Shown: positions 50,390-59,759 of the stretch, in pieces | Layout of the letters: every line of letters begins with the position of its first letter | How positions within the stretch are numbered: the first letter of the stretch is position 1 | Origin: Xenorhabdus miraniensis | GTDB taxonomy: Bacteria > Pseudomonadota > Gammaproteobacteria > Enterobacterales > Enterobacteriaceae | DNA: 64,000 nucleotides | NCBI RefSeq assembly: GCF_002632615.1 | Contig: NZ_NITZ01000004.1 | Coordinates: forward strand, 124,001-188,000 | Direction: 5' to 3' | Program-made: the position numbers and the translations under genes | The notes under the pieces: model-generated | The model's input: only the letters and a program-made list of their open reading frames with translations | Told to the model about the DNA's origin: nothing | Database searches by the model: none

Positions 50390-51307
50390 ATGATCAAACA
50401 AAGGACATTAAAACGTATTGTTCAAGCGACCGGCGTCGGTTTGCACACCGGTAAGAAAGTCACGCTGACAATGCGTCCAGCACCGGCTAATACCGGGGTC
50501 ATCTATCGTCGTACTGACCTGAATCCTCCGGTAGATTTTCCGGCAAATGCTAAATCTGTACGCGATACCATGCTCTGCACTTGTCTGGTGAATGAGCATA
50601 ATGTACGGATTTCAACCGTTGAGCATTTGAATGCTGCGTTGGCAGGGCTGGGGATCGATAACATCGTTGTTGAAGTCGATGCGCCAGAAATCCCGATTAT
50701 GGATGGTAGCGCTAGCCCGTTCGTTTTCCTGCTATTGGATGCGGGTATTGAAGAGCTGAATGTCGCGAAAAAATTCGTGCGCATGAAAGAGAGCGTTCGT
50801 GTGGAAGAGGGCGATAAATGGGCTGAATTGTCGCCTTATCACGGTTTTAGTCTCGATTTTACCATTGACTTTAACCACCCCGCGATCGATTCCAGCTCAC
50901 AACGTTATGCTCTGGATTTCTCAGCAGATTCATTTGTTCGCCAGATCAGTCGTGCGCGTACTTTCGGCTTCATGCGCGATATTGAGTACCTGCAATCTAA
51001 AGGATTGTGCCTTGGCGGCAGCTTCGATTGTGCGATTGTAGTAGATGATTATCGCGTACTCAATGAAGATGGGTTGCGCTTCGAAGATGAATTTGTGCGC
51101 CATAAAATGCTGGATGCAATCGGCGATCTGTTTATGTGTGGCTACAACATCATTGGCGCATTTACTGCGTTCAAATCAGGCCATGCTTTGAACAACAAAC
51201 TGTTACAAACAGTTTTGGCGCAGGAAAGCGCTTGGGAGTTTGTCACATTTGAAGATGAAGCTGAAATGCCACTGGCTTTCCGTGCTCCATCATTAGTGTT
51301 GGCATAA
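50390..51307 (+). CDS. lpxC: UDP-3-O-acyl-GlcNAc deacetylase LpxC
   Basis: LpxC performs the committed step of lipid A synthesis, and its level is set by FtsH proteolysis. The zinc ligands are His in [12 protein letters not shown] (near 79) and the HKMLDAIGD motif (near 238, with a catalytic histidine further on in SGHALNN). The C-terminal [10 protein letters not shown] matches the FtsH recognition tail of E. coli (AFKAPSAVLA). ATG 50390 is used, giving the E. coli length of 305 residues, rather than 50387. A five-copy 15-bp repeat follows the stop codon. Confidence 0.97.
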   Translation: MIKQRTLKRIVQATGVGLHTGKKVTLTMRPAPANTGVIYRRTDLNPPVDFPANAKSVRDTMLCTCLVNEHNVRISTVEHLNAALAGLGIDNIVVEVDAPEIPIMDGSASPFVFLLLDAGIEELNVAKKFVRMKESVRVEEGDKWAELSPYHGFSLDFTIDFNHPAIDSSSQRYALDFSADSFVRQISRARTFGFMRDIEYLQSKGLCLGGSFDCAIVVDDYRVLNEDGLRFEDEFVRHKMLDAIGDLFMCGYNIIGAFTAFKSGHALNNKLLQTVLAQESAWEFVTFEDEAEMPLAFRAPSLVLA

Positions 51308-51309
51308 TG

Positions 51310-51384
51310 GCTAACGTGTGTATTGCTAGCATGTGTGTTGGTAACATGTGTCTTGGCAACATGTGTCTTGGTAAAGAGTGTTGA
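51310..51384. repeat. 15-bp tandem repeat, about five copies, after lpxC
   Basis: Degenerate units of 15 bp begin at 51310, 51325, 51340, 51355 and 51370, with core ACATGTGTCTTGG. The third and fourth differ by a single base and the fifth is the most diverged. The block starts three bases after the lpxC stop. Confidence 0.9.
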
Positions 51385-51456
51385 GAACATTCCGATGATG
51401 CACCAGTGGGTTATGTTATCTATTACGCTCCTTTCGCTGATGTTTTTTATTCAGCG

Positions 51457-51993
51457 TTAGCGCTTTTTCTTGGCTGTACTGGTACCCTCTCCGGCCAGCG
51501 CAGCCAATCGTTCCAATCTTCTTTTCAATTTCTCAGGGCTATGTTCAGCCAACATCATTAATGTTTTTGCGCTTTCATGAGTGAGCTGGCGCTTTGGTAA
51601 TTCCTTATTATCATTATTGAATGCCTTTGTTGACGATCCTGAAAGACTCTGAGCATTATTATCACACTTAATCATTAATGATGGATTAATCCTGATGTCG
51701 ATTGAGGATAAAGATGGTAGAATTTCGCTCCTTAGCGTAGAGAGCAAAACGGGGATTTCATAACGAAGCCGGGTCATCCAACTGGCATTTCCTGCTTCCA
51801 GTACCAGAATTTGTTTGCGATAATTGGCGACCCTGCACCATGGGTGTAATTGAGCAGGAAGCAAACTGAGAACGGCACGGTTGAGTTTCAATAATGCGAT
51901 GGCATGTCTTTGAATAACTTGAAGCGGGCTTTTCCCGACAGTCGCCGCGTCTTCAAATAGCGTATCTAGTGATTGTGGGCGGCTATCTCGCAT
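51457..51993 (-). CDS. DUF721/DciA-like protein
   Basis: The product (178 residues) has a helix-rich N-terminal half: PLQVIQRHAIALLKLNRAVL, LLPAQLHPWCRVANYRKQIL and VLEAGNASWMTRLRYEIPVL. That pattern matches the DUF721/DciA family (KH-like fold), whose members load or regulate the replicative helicase DnaB in bacteria without DnaC. The C-terminal third is low-complexity and charged, ending in a lysine-rich TAKKKR tail, perhaps DNA-binding. E. coli lacks this gene between lpxC and secM. Since enterobacteria have DnaC, its role here is unclear. It is divergent from secM and convergent with lpxC. Confidence 0.75.
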   Translation of the reverse strand: MRDSRPQSLDTLFEDAATVGKSPLQVIQRHAIALLKLNRAVLSLLPAQLHPWCRVANYRKQILVLEAGNASWMTRLRYEIPVLLSTLRSEILPSLSSIDIRINPSLMIKCDNNAQSLSGSSTKAFNNDNKELPKRQLTHESAKTLMMLAEHSPEKLKRRLERLAALAGEGTSTAKKKR

Positions 51994-52030
51994 AATAAAG
52001 GCAGTTCCAGTATTTATTAATGAAGGATTA

Positions 52031-52597
52031 ATGAGTATTTTAAATCTTTGGCGACAATTTGGTAGGCGTTATTTTTGGTCTCACCTTTTACTGGGCATGG
52101 TTGCTACAGGGATTGGTGTTCCTACTGTTTTTGCCGGAGTGACAGAAAGTCTTTCCCATACAAACACTTCCTCTACCCAAGAAAACCAAAATCAAGCCTT
52201 TTCCTCGTTTGAGCATTTGTTCCAATTACACTTATTTCAACTAAAAAGTGCTCAGCGTCAACCCTCGAATTATTTAAATTACTGGCAGCAACATGCTGTT
52301 CGTAATGTCATCCGTCAACTTTCTTTTGCTTTTTCGATTACGGAACCTGTTAAGTACGAAGCAGCAAAAGAAAGTACTCGGATTTCTTCTCCATCCATTT
52401 CTCCATCCATGCAGCAACTTATGCTGGATACGTTGTATGCCATGCTGACTCAGGCACCAATGCCATTTGATGAGGCTATCTCAGATGTTGCAATGATGAA
52501 AGTTGTGCGTCCTGATACCCATACTCCAGCACTCTGGGTAGCCAAAACGCAAGGCATCAGGGCAGGGCCGATATCCAATCAATTATCTTTGCTTTAA
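52031..52597 (+). CDS. secM: SecM secretion monitor (variant arrest motif)
   Basis: SecM senses Sec export: its ribosome-stalling C-terminus exposes the secA ribosome-binding site until translocation pulls the nascent chain free. The 188-residue protein has an N-terminal export signal (about 1-36) and the arrest sequence TPALWVAKTQGIRAGP (near 165-180), against E. coli FSTPVWISQAQGIRAGP. Trp, GIRAGP and the terminal Pro are kept, but the Phe position is His and Ile after Trp is Val. Only eight residues follow the arrest Pro. Sequence outside the ends is poorly conserved, as usual. It sits 93 bp before secA. Confidence 0.88.
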   Translation: MSILNLWRQFGRRYFWSHLLLGMVATGIGVPTVFAGVTESLSHTNTSSTQENQNQAFSSFEHLFQLHLFQLKSAQRQPSNYLNYWQQHAVRNVIRQLSFAFSITEPVKYEAAKESTRISSPSISPSMQQLMLDTLYAMLTQAPMPFDEAISDVAMMKVVRPDTHTPALWVAKTQGIRAGPISNQLSLL

Positions 52598-52690
52598 TGT
52601 TTCTGTCTTGTTTTTCTTTTAATTAAGACAGTTTTTAGGAAATGATTGATTGGTTACAGAAGAAGTAGCCTTTTCTGAGATGTACTAATT

Positions 52691-55399
52691 ATGCTGATTA
52701 AATTACTAACGAAAATTTTTGGTAGCCGTAATGATCGTACTTTGCGTCGCTTACGCAAAGTGGTTGATGTCATCAACCGTATGGAGCCGGATTTTGAAAA
52801 ACTCTCTGATGAAGAACTGAAAGCGAAAACAGAGCAATTTCGTGCTCGTTTGAAAGAAGGAGAGTCACTGGATAAAATTCTGCCGGAAGCGTTTGCGACT
52901 GTGCGTGAAGCCAGTAAACGTGTATTTGGTATGCGTCACTTTGATGTGCAGTTGCTGGGCGGGATGGTATTGAATGAACGCTGCATAGCAGAGATGCGTA
53001 CTGGTGAAGGTAAGACACTGACCGCAACATTGCCGGCTTATCTTAACGCCTTGAGCGGACGCGGTGTCCATGTTGTAACCGTGAACGACTATCTGGCACA
53101 ACGTGACGCTGAAAATAATCGTCCACTGTTTGAATTTCTTGGACTGACAGTGGGCATTAACTTGCCTGGTATGCCAGCGCCAGCAAAACGAGAAGCCTAT
53201 GCCGCTGACATTACTTACGGCACCAACAATGAGTATGGTTTCGATTATTTGCGCGACAACATGGCGTTCAGCCCAGAAGAGCGGGTCCAACGTAAATTGC
53301 ATTATGCGCTGGTGGATGAGGTGGACTCCATTCTGATCGATGAAGCTCGCACCCCATTGATTATTTCCGGGCCTGCGGAGGATAGCTCTGAACTTTATAT
53401 CAAAGTGGATAAGTTGATCCCGAAACTGATCCGTCAAGAAAAAGAGGATTCAGATACATTCCAGGGTGAAGGACACTTCTCTGTCGATGAAAAAACACGC
53501 CAAGTCAATTTGACAGAACGTGGTCTGGTACTGGTTGAAGAGTTATTGGTGGAAGCCAAATTGATGGAGGAAGGTGAATCCTTGTATTCTCCGACCAACA
53601 TTATGCTCATGCACCATGTGACGGCTGCTCTGCGCGCCCATGCGTTGTTTACCCGTGATGTAGACTATATTGTCAAAGATGGTGAAGTCATCATTGTTGA
53701 TGAACATACCGGGCGTACCATGCAAGGTCGTCGTTGGTCTGATGGCCTTCATCAGGCGGTGGAAGCCAAAGAGCGTGTTGAAATTCAGAATGAAAACCAG
53801 ACACTGGCCTCGATCACATTCCAGAACTATTTCCGTATATATGAAAAACTGGCAGGAATGACGGGGACTGCCGATACAGAAGCCTTTGAATTTAGCTCCA
53901 TTTATAAATTAGATACCATCGTCGTTCCAACAAACCGCCCGATGATCCGTCAGGATTTACCTGATCTGGTTTACATGACAGAAGCAGAAAAAATTGAGGC
54001 GATCATTGAAGATATCAAAGAACGTACAAGCCATGGTCAACCCGTTTTGGTGGGGACCATTTCAATTGAGAAATCAGAGCTTGTTTCTAATGCTCTCGCT
54101 AAAGCCGGTATTGTACATAACGTCTTGAACGCAAAATTCCATGCAATGGAAGCTGACATTATTGCTCAGGCAGGTCAGGCCAGCACGGTGACTATTGCGA
54201 CTAACATGGCGGGGCGTGGTACCGATATCATGTTAGGCGGAAGCTGGCAGACAGAAATTGCCAAACTGGAAAATCCAACTGAAGCAGAAATCGAAAAAAT
54301 CAAAGCAGCGTGGCAAGAGCGCCATGATGCGGTATTGGCTGCGGGTGGTTTACATATTGTTGGTACAGAGCGCCATGAATCCCGCCGTATTGATAACCAG
54401 TTACGTGGTCGTGCGGGACGTCAGGGAGACGCGGGTTCTTCGCGCTTCTATCTGTCAATGGAAGATTCTTTGATGCGCATTTTTGCTTCTGACCGCGTTA
54501 CCGGCATGATGCGTAAACTTGGTATGCAGCCAGGGGAAGCAATTGAACACCCATGGGTGACTAAAGCAATTGCTAATGCTCAGCGTAAAGTTGAGAGCCG
54601 TAACTTCGATATCCGTAAGCAATTACTGGAATATGATGATGTTGCCAATGATCAGCGTCGAGCGATTTATGCCCAACGTAATGATTTGCTTGATGTAAGT
54701 GATGTTAGTGAAACTATTGCCAGCATTCGTGAGGATGTCTTCAAGGCCACGATTGATGCTTATATTCCACCACAATCACTGGAGGAAATGTGGGATGTTG
54801 AAGGATTGCAGGAACGTTTAGTCAACGATTTCGATCTGGAGCTGCCAATTAAAGAATGGTTGGATAAAGAACCTGAACTGCATGAAGAAACGCTGCGTGA
54901 GCGCATTCTGGAGAAAGCGATTGAGGTTTATAAACAGAAAGAAGAAATTGTCAATGCAGAAATGATGCGTAACTTTGAGAAAGGCATCATGTTGCAAACC
55001 TTGGATACATTGTGGAAAGAACACCTGGCAGCGATGGATTACCTGCGCCAAGGTATTCACCTGCGCGGTTATGCTCAGAAAGATCCAAAGCAGGAATACA
55101 AACGTGAATCTTTTGCCATGTTTTCCAATATGCTGGAATCACTGAAATATGAAGTGATCAGCACGTTGAGCAAAGTTCAAGTCAGAATGCCAGAAGAAGT
55201 TGAAGCGTTGGAGCAGCAGCGTCGTGAGGAAGCTGAACGTCTGGCAAGAAAGCAGCACCTGAGCCATGAAATTGAGCAGGGAGCGTTGATGTCAGAAGCT
55301 GAAGCTCAGATGGCAACAGGGGAGCGTAAAGTTGGCCGCAACGATCCATGCCCATGTGGTTCTGGCAAAAAATATAAACATTGTCACGGCCGCTTATAA
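52691..55399 (+). CDS. secA: preprotein translocase ATPase SecA
   Basis: SecA drives protein export through SecYEG. The 902-residue protein has the Walker [10 protein letters not shown] near 105, [11 protein letters not shown] (Walker B, DEAD-like) near 205, a preprotein-crosslinking domain, the second nucleotide-binding fold with [10 protein letters not shown] near 505, and a long helical scaffold. The C-terminus has [16 protein letters not shown], the zinc/SecB-binding motif. Length agrees with E. coli (901). It follows secM, consistent with SecM-controlled translation. Confidence 0.98.
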   Translation: MLIKLLTKIFGSRNDRTLRRLRKVVDVINRMEPDFEKLSDEELKAKTEQFRARLKEGESLDKILPEAFATVREASKRVFGMRHFDVQLLGGMVLNERCIAEMRTGEGKTLTATLPAYLNALSGRGVHVVTVNDYLAQRDAENNRPLFEFLGLTVGINLPGMPAPAKREAYAADITYGTNNEYGFDYLRDNMAFSPEERVQRKLHYALVDEVDSILIDEARTPLIISGPAEDSSELYIKVDKLIPKLIRQEKEDSDTFQGEGHFSVDEKTRQVNLTERGLVLVEELLVEAKLMEEGESLYSPTNIMLMHHVTAALRAHALFTRDVDYIVKDGEVIIVDEHTGRTMQGRRWSDGLHQAVEAKERVEIQNENQTLASITFQNYFRIYEKLAGMTGTADTEAFEFSSIYKLDTIVVPTNRPMIRQDLPDLVYMTEAEKIEAIIEDIKERTSHGQPVLVGTISIEKSELVSNALAKAGIVHNVLNAKFHAMEADIIAQAGQASTVTIATNMAGRGTDIMLGGSWQTEIAKLENPTEAEIEKIKAAWQERHDAVLAAGGLHIVGTERHESRRIDNQLRGRAGRQGDAGSSRFYLSMEDSLMRIFASDRVTGMMRKLGMQPGEAIEHPWVTKAIANAQRKVESRNFDIRKQLLEYDDVANDQRRAIYAQRNDLLDVSDVSETIASIREDVFKATIDAYIPPQSLEEMWDVEGLQERLVNDFDLELPIKEWLDKEPELHEETLRERILEKAIEVYKQKEEIVNAEMMRNFEKGIMLQTLDTLWKEHLAAMDYLRQGIHLRGYAQKDPKQEYKRESFAMFSNMLESLKYEVISTLSKVQVRMPEEVEALEQQRREEAERLARKQHLSHEIEQGALMSEAEAQMATGERKVGRNDPCPCGSGKKYKHCHGRL

Positions 55400-55448
55400 T
55401 TAAAACTAATTTTGCTAATGGCGCATCACCATTAGCAAAAAACAGCTC

Positions 55449-55479
55449 AAACCCTCGCTCAATAGAGTTGAGGGTTTTT
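55449..55479 (+). terminator. terminator after secA
   Basis: AAACCCTC (55449-55456) pairs with GAGGGTTT (55470-55477), followed by T. A second longer inverted repeat (55411-55421 with 55429-55439) lies just upstream, right after the secA stop. Together they separate secA from the convergent ABC-F gene. Confidence 0.8.
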
Positions 55480-55492
55480 ATTATATTGACGA

Positions 55493-57100
55493 TTAAATCG
55501 TCGCCTTTTCGTCACTCTTCAATACCAATTCCTGCATATTGCCTATATTTTCAATGAATTTATCGTCATGGGAAATAAGTACCATTGCGCCAGTATAATC
55601 ATGCAATGCTTTTTGAAGTAATTCACGTGATTCAATATCCAGATGATTATCTGGTTCATCTAATAACAATAGGGCAGGTGCATATGGCCCACAGAACAGG
55701 CAAGCCAGCGCGACTTTAAGCTGTTCTCCTCCACTCAGATAGCCGACAGGCTTCAGAGCTTCTTCGCCACGAATACGTAATTGTGCCAATCGAGTACGGT
55801 AGCGATCTTCAGTCCAACCCGGTGACTGCCGTTGAAAGTTATATAGCGCAGATTGAGTTTTATCGAGAAACGAAAAATGTTGATCCATTAAGCGATACGA
55901 AGGTGTCATTCGGCAAGTGCCCTGTTTAGGCAAGTAATCCCCTGCCATCACCTTTAATAAGGTTGATTTTCCACTGCCGTTTTTGCCAACGACAGCAAGG
56001 CGTTCATCATTATTGATAGTCAGACTGATAGGAGATCCTGAACCAAAAGGTAAGATGACATCTTGTAAGTAAAGTAGGGGAGCGGTAGCCGTTTGTGGGG
56101 TTGCAACTACGATTGATAATGGGTCGATAATTTCCAGTTTCGTTCTGGCGTCTGTAGCGAGTGATGAGCTTCTTTGAATCCGTTCTTTGTGTTGTATTGC
56201 TTGCCGTGACAGCGTGGCTTCCGAGCGCCCAAGTTGACGATCAAGGAGGATTTGGGCTTGATTGGCATTTTCTCGTTTTTGTTTGCCTTGACTTTGCCTT
56301 TTACTGGTTTTTTCATGGTCCTTTTGCTTATCACGCAAAACTTGTTTCAGATTTTTTTGAGTTTGATCCACTTCGCGTTGAATACCGAGCCTCAGTTGTT
56401 CCTTACTTTCCAGCCAAGTTTCCCACCCACCGATACTACGAGATAACCCCAATCCGCCAAGTTCATAAACAATCGATACATGTTGTAAAAGTCGGGTATC
56501 ATGGGTTACCAGCAAAATACCACCGCTGAAAGTTCCCAGCCATTGAGACAACCAAAGGCGCCCTTGCCGATCAAGGTGGTTACTTGGTTCATCCAGAATC
56601 ATAAAACCAGCACCTTGCCGTTTTAGTGCTAATAGCCTGATCCGTGTTTGCTCACCACCGCTGAGGGAATCAAAAGGCTGATTTAATATGTTTGGATTGA
56701 GTTCACCTTCTGCAAGCAGAGATTCAGTCTGAAATTGCCAATCCCAGTGACCTTCCATAACATCAAAATCTGCGTCATCACCAACGCCTGCCAGAACGCG
56801 CTCATTGGCACTCATGATTTTGGTCAATCCCAACATATCGGCAGCATTACCAGAAAAAGATGCTAATCCCTGTGACAAATAGCCCACATCACAGAAATGT
56901 TTCACATTGCCTTCTGTGGGAGATGTCTGTTTTGCCAATATTGATGCCAGCCAGGATTTACCAATGCCATTACGCCCCACTAACGCGTGTTGCTCTGTAT
57001 TTAAAAACATATCAATGCCAGAAAAGAGAGGCTTTGTTTCACCAGAAAACTGATAGGCAATTTGTCTTGCTTCGATTAATGATTGAACATCATTTTGCAT
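55493..57100 (-). CDS. ABC-F family ATPase
   Basis: ABC-F proteins have two fused ATPase domains without membrane segments. They act on ribosomes, in translation factor or antibiotic-protection roles. Domain 1 has Walker A GRNGIGKS (42-49), LSGGEQTR and Walker B MILDEPSNHLD. An inter-domain linker is rich in Lys and Gln (KQKDHEKTSKRQSQGKQKREN), the region that reaches the ribosomal exit or peptidyl-transferase centre in ARE proteins. Domain 2 has GKNGSGKST, LSGGEQLK and LLLLDEPDNHLD. The protein is 535 residues. It lies between secA and mutT, where E. coli has no gene. Self-protection against antibiotics is a plausible but unproven role. Confidence 0.85.
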   Translation of the reverse strand: MQNDVQSLIEARQIAYQFSGETKPLFSGIDMFLNTEQHALVGRNGIGKSWLASILAKQTSPTEGNVKHFCDVGYLSQGLASFSGNAADMLGLTKIMSANERVLAGVGDDADFDVMEGHWDWQFQTESLLAEGELNPNILNQPFDSLSGGEQTRIRLLALKRQGAGFMILDEPSNHLDRQGRLWLSQWLGTFSGGILLVTHDTRLLQHVSIVYELGGLGLSRSIGGWETWLESKEQLRLGIQREVDQTQKNLKQVLRDKQKDHEKTSKRQSQGKQKRENANQAQILLDRQLGRSEATLSRQAIQHKERIQRSSSLATDARTKLEIIDPLSIVVATPQTATAPLLYLQDVILPFGSGSPISLTINNDERLAVVGKNGSGKSTLLKVMAGDYLPKQGTCRMTPSYRLMDQHFSFLDKTQSALYNFQRQSPGWTEDRYRTRLAQLRIRGEEALKPVGYLSGGEQLKVALACLFCGPYAPALLLLDEPDNHLDIESRELLQKALHDYTGAMVLISHDDKFIENIGNMQELVLKSDEKATI

Positions 57101-57340
57101 AAACGGTGTTTCCTTAATCTTTAAAAGAGTCGTTTGAATCTATTTGTAGGCTAATTTCTTACACTGTTTGCAATTTGTTTTTACATGATAGGATTGATGT
57201 AGTGAGGTTGTGGGTAATAAAACGCGGTGAAAACCGGCTAAACATTGAATGAAATACAAGTTTGCGATTTAAGCTAATTTTAATGTAGTCTGCAAGAGAT
57301 AATCACCTAAGTTAAATAATCAACAGCAAGAAAAGCGATT

Positions 57341-57745
57341 ATGGAAAAAAAACATCTGCATATTGCAGCAGGTATCATTAAAAATAGCAATGATGAGATT
57401 TTTATCACGCAGCGTAGTGCTGATTCACATATGGGTGGTTTTTGGGAGTTTCCGGGGGGGAAACTTGAACAGGGAGAAACGCCTGAGCAGGCATTAATCA
57501 GAGAGCTAAAGGAAGAAGTTGGTATCACGGTAACTCATAGTGAAATAATGGATACCATCAAACATGATTTTCCTGACAGAAGAATCACGCTCTACTTTTT
57601 TCTGGTCGATGAATGGAAAGATGAGCCATTTGGTAAAGAAGGGCAACCTTCTCGCTGGGTTTTGCAATCAAAATTAATTGCTGATGAATTCCCCCCAGCA
57701 AACCGCAGTATTGTGGATTTACTGACGAAAGAGGGTTCGAATTAG
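57341..57745 (+). CDS. mutT: 8-oxo-dGTP diphosphatase MutT
   Basis: MutT hydrolyses 8-oxo-dGTP and prevents A-T to C-G transversions. The Nudix box GGKLEQGETPEQALIRELKEEVG (G-x5-E-x7-REUXEEXGU) lies near residues 37-59. Length is 134 residues (E. coli 129). It follows secA, as in E. coli, though here separated by the ABC-F gene. The ribosome-binding site is weak. Confidence 0.94.
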   Translation: MEKKHLHIAAGIIKNSNDEIFITQRSADSHMGGFWEFPGGKLEQGETPEQALIRELKEEVGITVTHSEIMDTIKHDFPDRRITLYFFLVDEWKDEPFGKEGQPSRWVLQSKLIADEFPPANRSIVDLLTKEGSN

Positions 57746-57889
57746 CTCTTTATTGGTTAGAAGTTCATTAATTGGCTATTTGTTAGATATAGTATAGTCG
57801 GCCCATTATGCAGCAGCGCCAAATATCACTGGCGCTACTGCATTAGCTGTTATAACTGAAATAGCGCTCATAACCGAAGTTAGGCGATA

Positions 57890-58093
57890 TTACTTATCCA
57901 GATTTGGATCTTCGCTCCAGTTATCATTCTCTGAGCTGTCGCTCTGGCTCGGTATTTTCTTTTCTTCGCTGGCCCATTCGCCTAAGTCGATTAATTGGCA
58001 ACGTTTACTGCAAAATGGGCGGTACGGGCTAATTTCCCCCCATATTACCGTGTTGCCGCATGTAGGGCATTCGACAGTCAACACTTCAGACAT
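57890..58093 (-). CDS. yacG: DNA gyrase inhibitor YacG
   Basis: YacG is a small zinc protein that binds GyrB and inhibits gyrase. The four zinc cysteines are Cys9, Cys12, Cys28 and Cys32 (CPTCG and CSKRC). The [15 protein letters not shown] segment is the family signature, and an acidic disordered tail follows. Length is 67 residues (E. coli 65). It lies upstream of mutT in reverse orientation, 32 bp after zapD. Confidence 0.96.
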   Translation of the reverse strand: MSEVLTVECPTCGNTVIWGEISPYRPFCSKRCQLIDLGEWASEEKKIPSQSDSSENDNWSEDPNLDK

Positions 58094-58125
58094 CTTACTT
58101 TCTCCTGCTAAATTTGAATTCTATG

Positions 58126-58884
58126 TTAACAGCAGGCTAATTCAAATGACAAATGGGCAGGCACAACGCCATGTTCACTATCCATAGGCAAGAAACGGAT
58201 GGCAAAACGTGTCTTGTAGCCAGAGACTTGTGGATAAACCAACGCACCCAACACAACATCTAGCTTTAATCTCAATAAATCTGCCTCATCAGCATTTCCC
58301 TGATAGAATCCATTGTGACTGGTTTTAGGCGTGAATGCCGCTGAATGGCGTATGAGTCCTAAAATGCTTTCCAGTGCTTGTTGTAATGGACGAAGGCTAT
58401 CTAACCAGTTTTTTACGGATTCGTCCCTGACAGATTGGGGTAAATGCAGCCACAGATGCAGTGTTGGCAAATCAAAGCTGCAACATCCTCCGGGGATACT
58501 GAGTCGTTGGCGCACCAGACTGATAACGCGGTCTTCTTTGATGTATTGGCTCAGTCTTGGGGCTTGATTCAAAGCAATACTGCGTCCCTTAAGTTGTTCT
58601 GCCAGATTCTGGATCATTGCCGTATCAGCATTGGGAGCGCAGAGCCACTGTTTTAATTTTGCCTGCTGACGGTCGAGTTCTTTCAATAACTCAGAGCGAA
58701 CTTCACCACGTTCTAAGATCTCAATTAATTCGGCAATTGTACGGAAAAACGCGAGGCTACTCGCCTGAGAATCCAGATGGCGTTGTTTTTCCAACTGTTG
58801 CAGTGAAGATTCAATCCTCAACCATGAACGCATTTTTTCATTGAGTGGATGTTCAAAAATAATAGTGGAGGTTGCATCACTCAT
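58126..58884 (-). CDS. zapD: cell division protein ZapD
   Basis: ZapD (YacF) crosslinks FtsZ filaments in the Z ring. The protein (252 residues, E. coli 247) starts with [20 protein letters not shown], the conserved N-terminal segment, then a helical domain and a beta-rich C-terminal domain ending with [18 protein letters not shown]. Positively charged residues mediating FtsZ C-terminal peptide binding cannot be assigned without alignment. It overlaps coaE by eight bases and lies upstream of yacG in one operon. Confidence 0.95.
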   Translation of the reverse strand: MSDATSTIIFEHPLNEKMRSWLRIESSLQQLEKQRHLDSQASSLAFFRTIAELIEILERGEVRSELLKELDRQQAKLKQWLCAPNADTAMIQNLAEQLKGRSIALNQAPRLSQYIKEDRVISLVRQRLSIPGGCCSFDLPTLHLWLHLPQSVRDESVKNWLDSLRPLQQALESILGLIRHSAAFTPKTSHNGFYQGNADEADLLRLKLDVVLGALVYPQVSGYKTRFAIRFLPMDSEHGVVPAHLSFELACC

Positions 58885-59500
58885 TATGGTTTTCCTGTCT
58901 GACTGATTTTGCTAGTTTTAAATATCGTTGATGTAGTTCGACCACACGGGAAGTAATATTTTGCCCGTCGTTGTGGTTAATGATGACATCATCTGCCTTT
59001 TCCAGTCTGGCCTGACGGCTGGCTTGTGCAGCCAGAATATTTTCGACCTGCTCACGGTTCACGCCATCACGAGCTATCGTTCGGGTTATCTGTGTTTCTT
59101 CTGGGACATCAACAACTAAAATACGGTCTGCTAAATGCGTTAAATTATTTTCAATAAGTAGGGGAACTACCCAAATAACATAGGGCGCAGTAACTTGGTT
59201 CAGTTGTTTGCGTGTTTCTTTTTGTATCAGCGGATGTAAGAGTGCATTGATCCACTGCTTTTCTTTCGGGGCAGCAAAAATTTTTTGGCGCAGCAGGGCG
59301 CGGTTAAGGCTGCTATCGGCTAATAATATGTCGGGACCAAAGTGTTCTGTGATTGCCTGTAATGCGGGAGTGCCAGGAGCAACAACTTCTCTGGCAATAA
59401 TATCAGCATCAACAAGAGGAACACCAAGGGATGAAAATACATTAGAGATAGTCGTTTTACCGCTACCAATTCCACCTGTGAGTGCAACAATATAAGCCAT
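58877..59500 (-). CDS. coaE: dephospho-CoA kinase
   Basis: CoaE phosphorylates dephospho-CoA, the last step of coenzyme A synthesis. The Walker [12 protein letters not shown] is at the N-terminus (residues 7-17), followed by the DADIIAREV segment and the RDGVNREQ and HNDG motifs. Length is 207 residues (E. coli 206). It is the first gene of the coaE-zapD-yacG operon. guaC, which lies near coaE in E. coli, is not present here. Confidence 0.96.
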   Translation of the reverse strand: MAYIVALTGGIGSGKTTISNVFSSLGVPLVDADIIAREVVAPGTPALQAITEHFGPDILLADSSLNRALLRQKIFAAPKEKQWINALLHPLIQKETRKQLNQVTAPYVIWVVPLLIENNLTHLADRILVVDVPEETQITRTIARDGVNREQVENILAAQASRQARLEKADDVIINHNDGQNITSRVVELHQRYLKLAKSVRQENHNE

Positions 59501-59759
59501 TCTATCCCTTAAAATATTTCTGATAGCATAATTAAATTGTAACCCAAGGGAGGCTTATGAGCTATAAACAAACGCGTATATCCCTCCCACCTTCCAAGTT
59601 GAATTGTTAAATACGCTTTTTTACAAGCCACATGATTCACTATATTAACTATGCCCCTTGGGATACGTTCTCTAACACCACGCTGTAACCTGAAATTCAT
59701 TGTCTAATGCTTCTGCTTTTTGCTCCTGAGAAAAAATAACCTGATATGTAAATATATTG

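Noticed and set aside
51142..51390. Minus-strand 82-codon frame with THVxx repeats antisense to lpxC
   Set aside because: The repeat arises from the 15-bp DNA repeat, and the rest is antisense to a conserved gene.
57810..57841. Inverted repeat between mutT and yacG as a terminator
   Set aside because: The stem is strong, but no T tract follows on either strand, so it was not listed as a terminator.
59509..59700. 63-codon frame between coaE and hofC
   Set aside because: No ribosome-binding site or homology; it occupies the gap where guaC is absent and shows no GuaC remnant.
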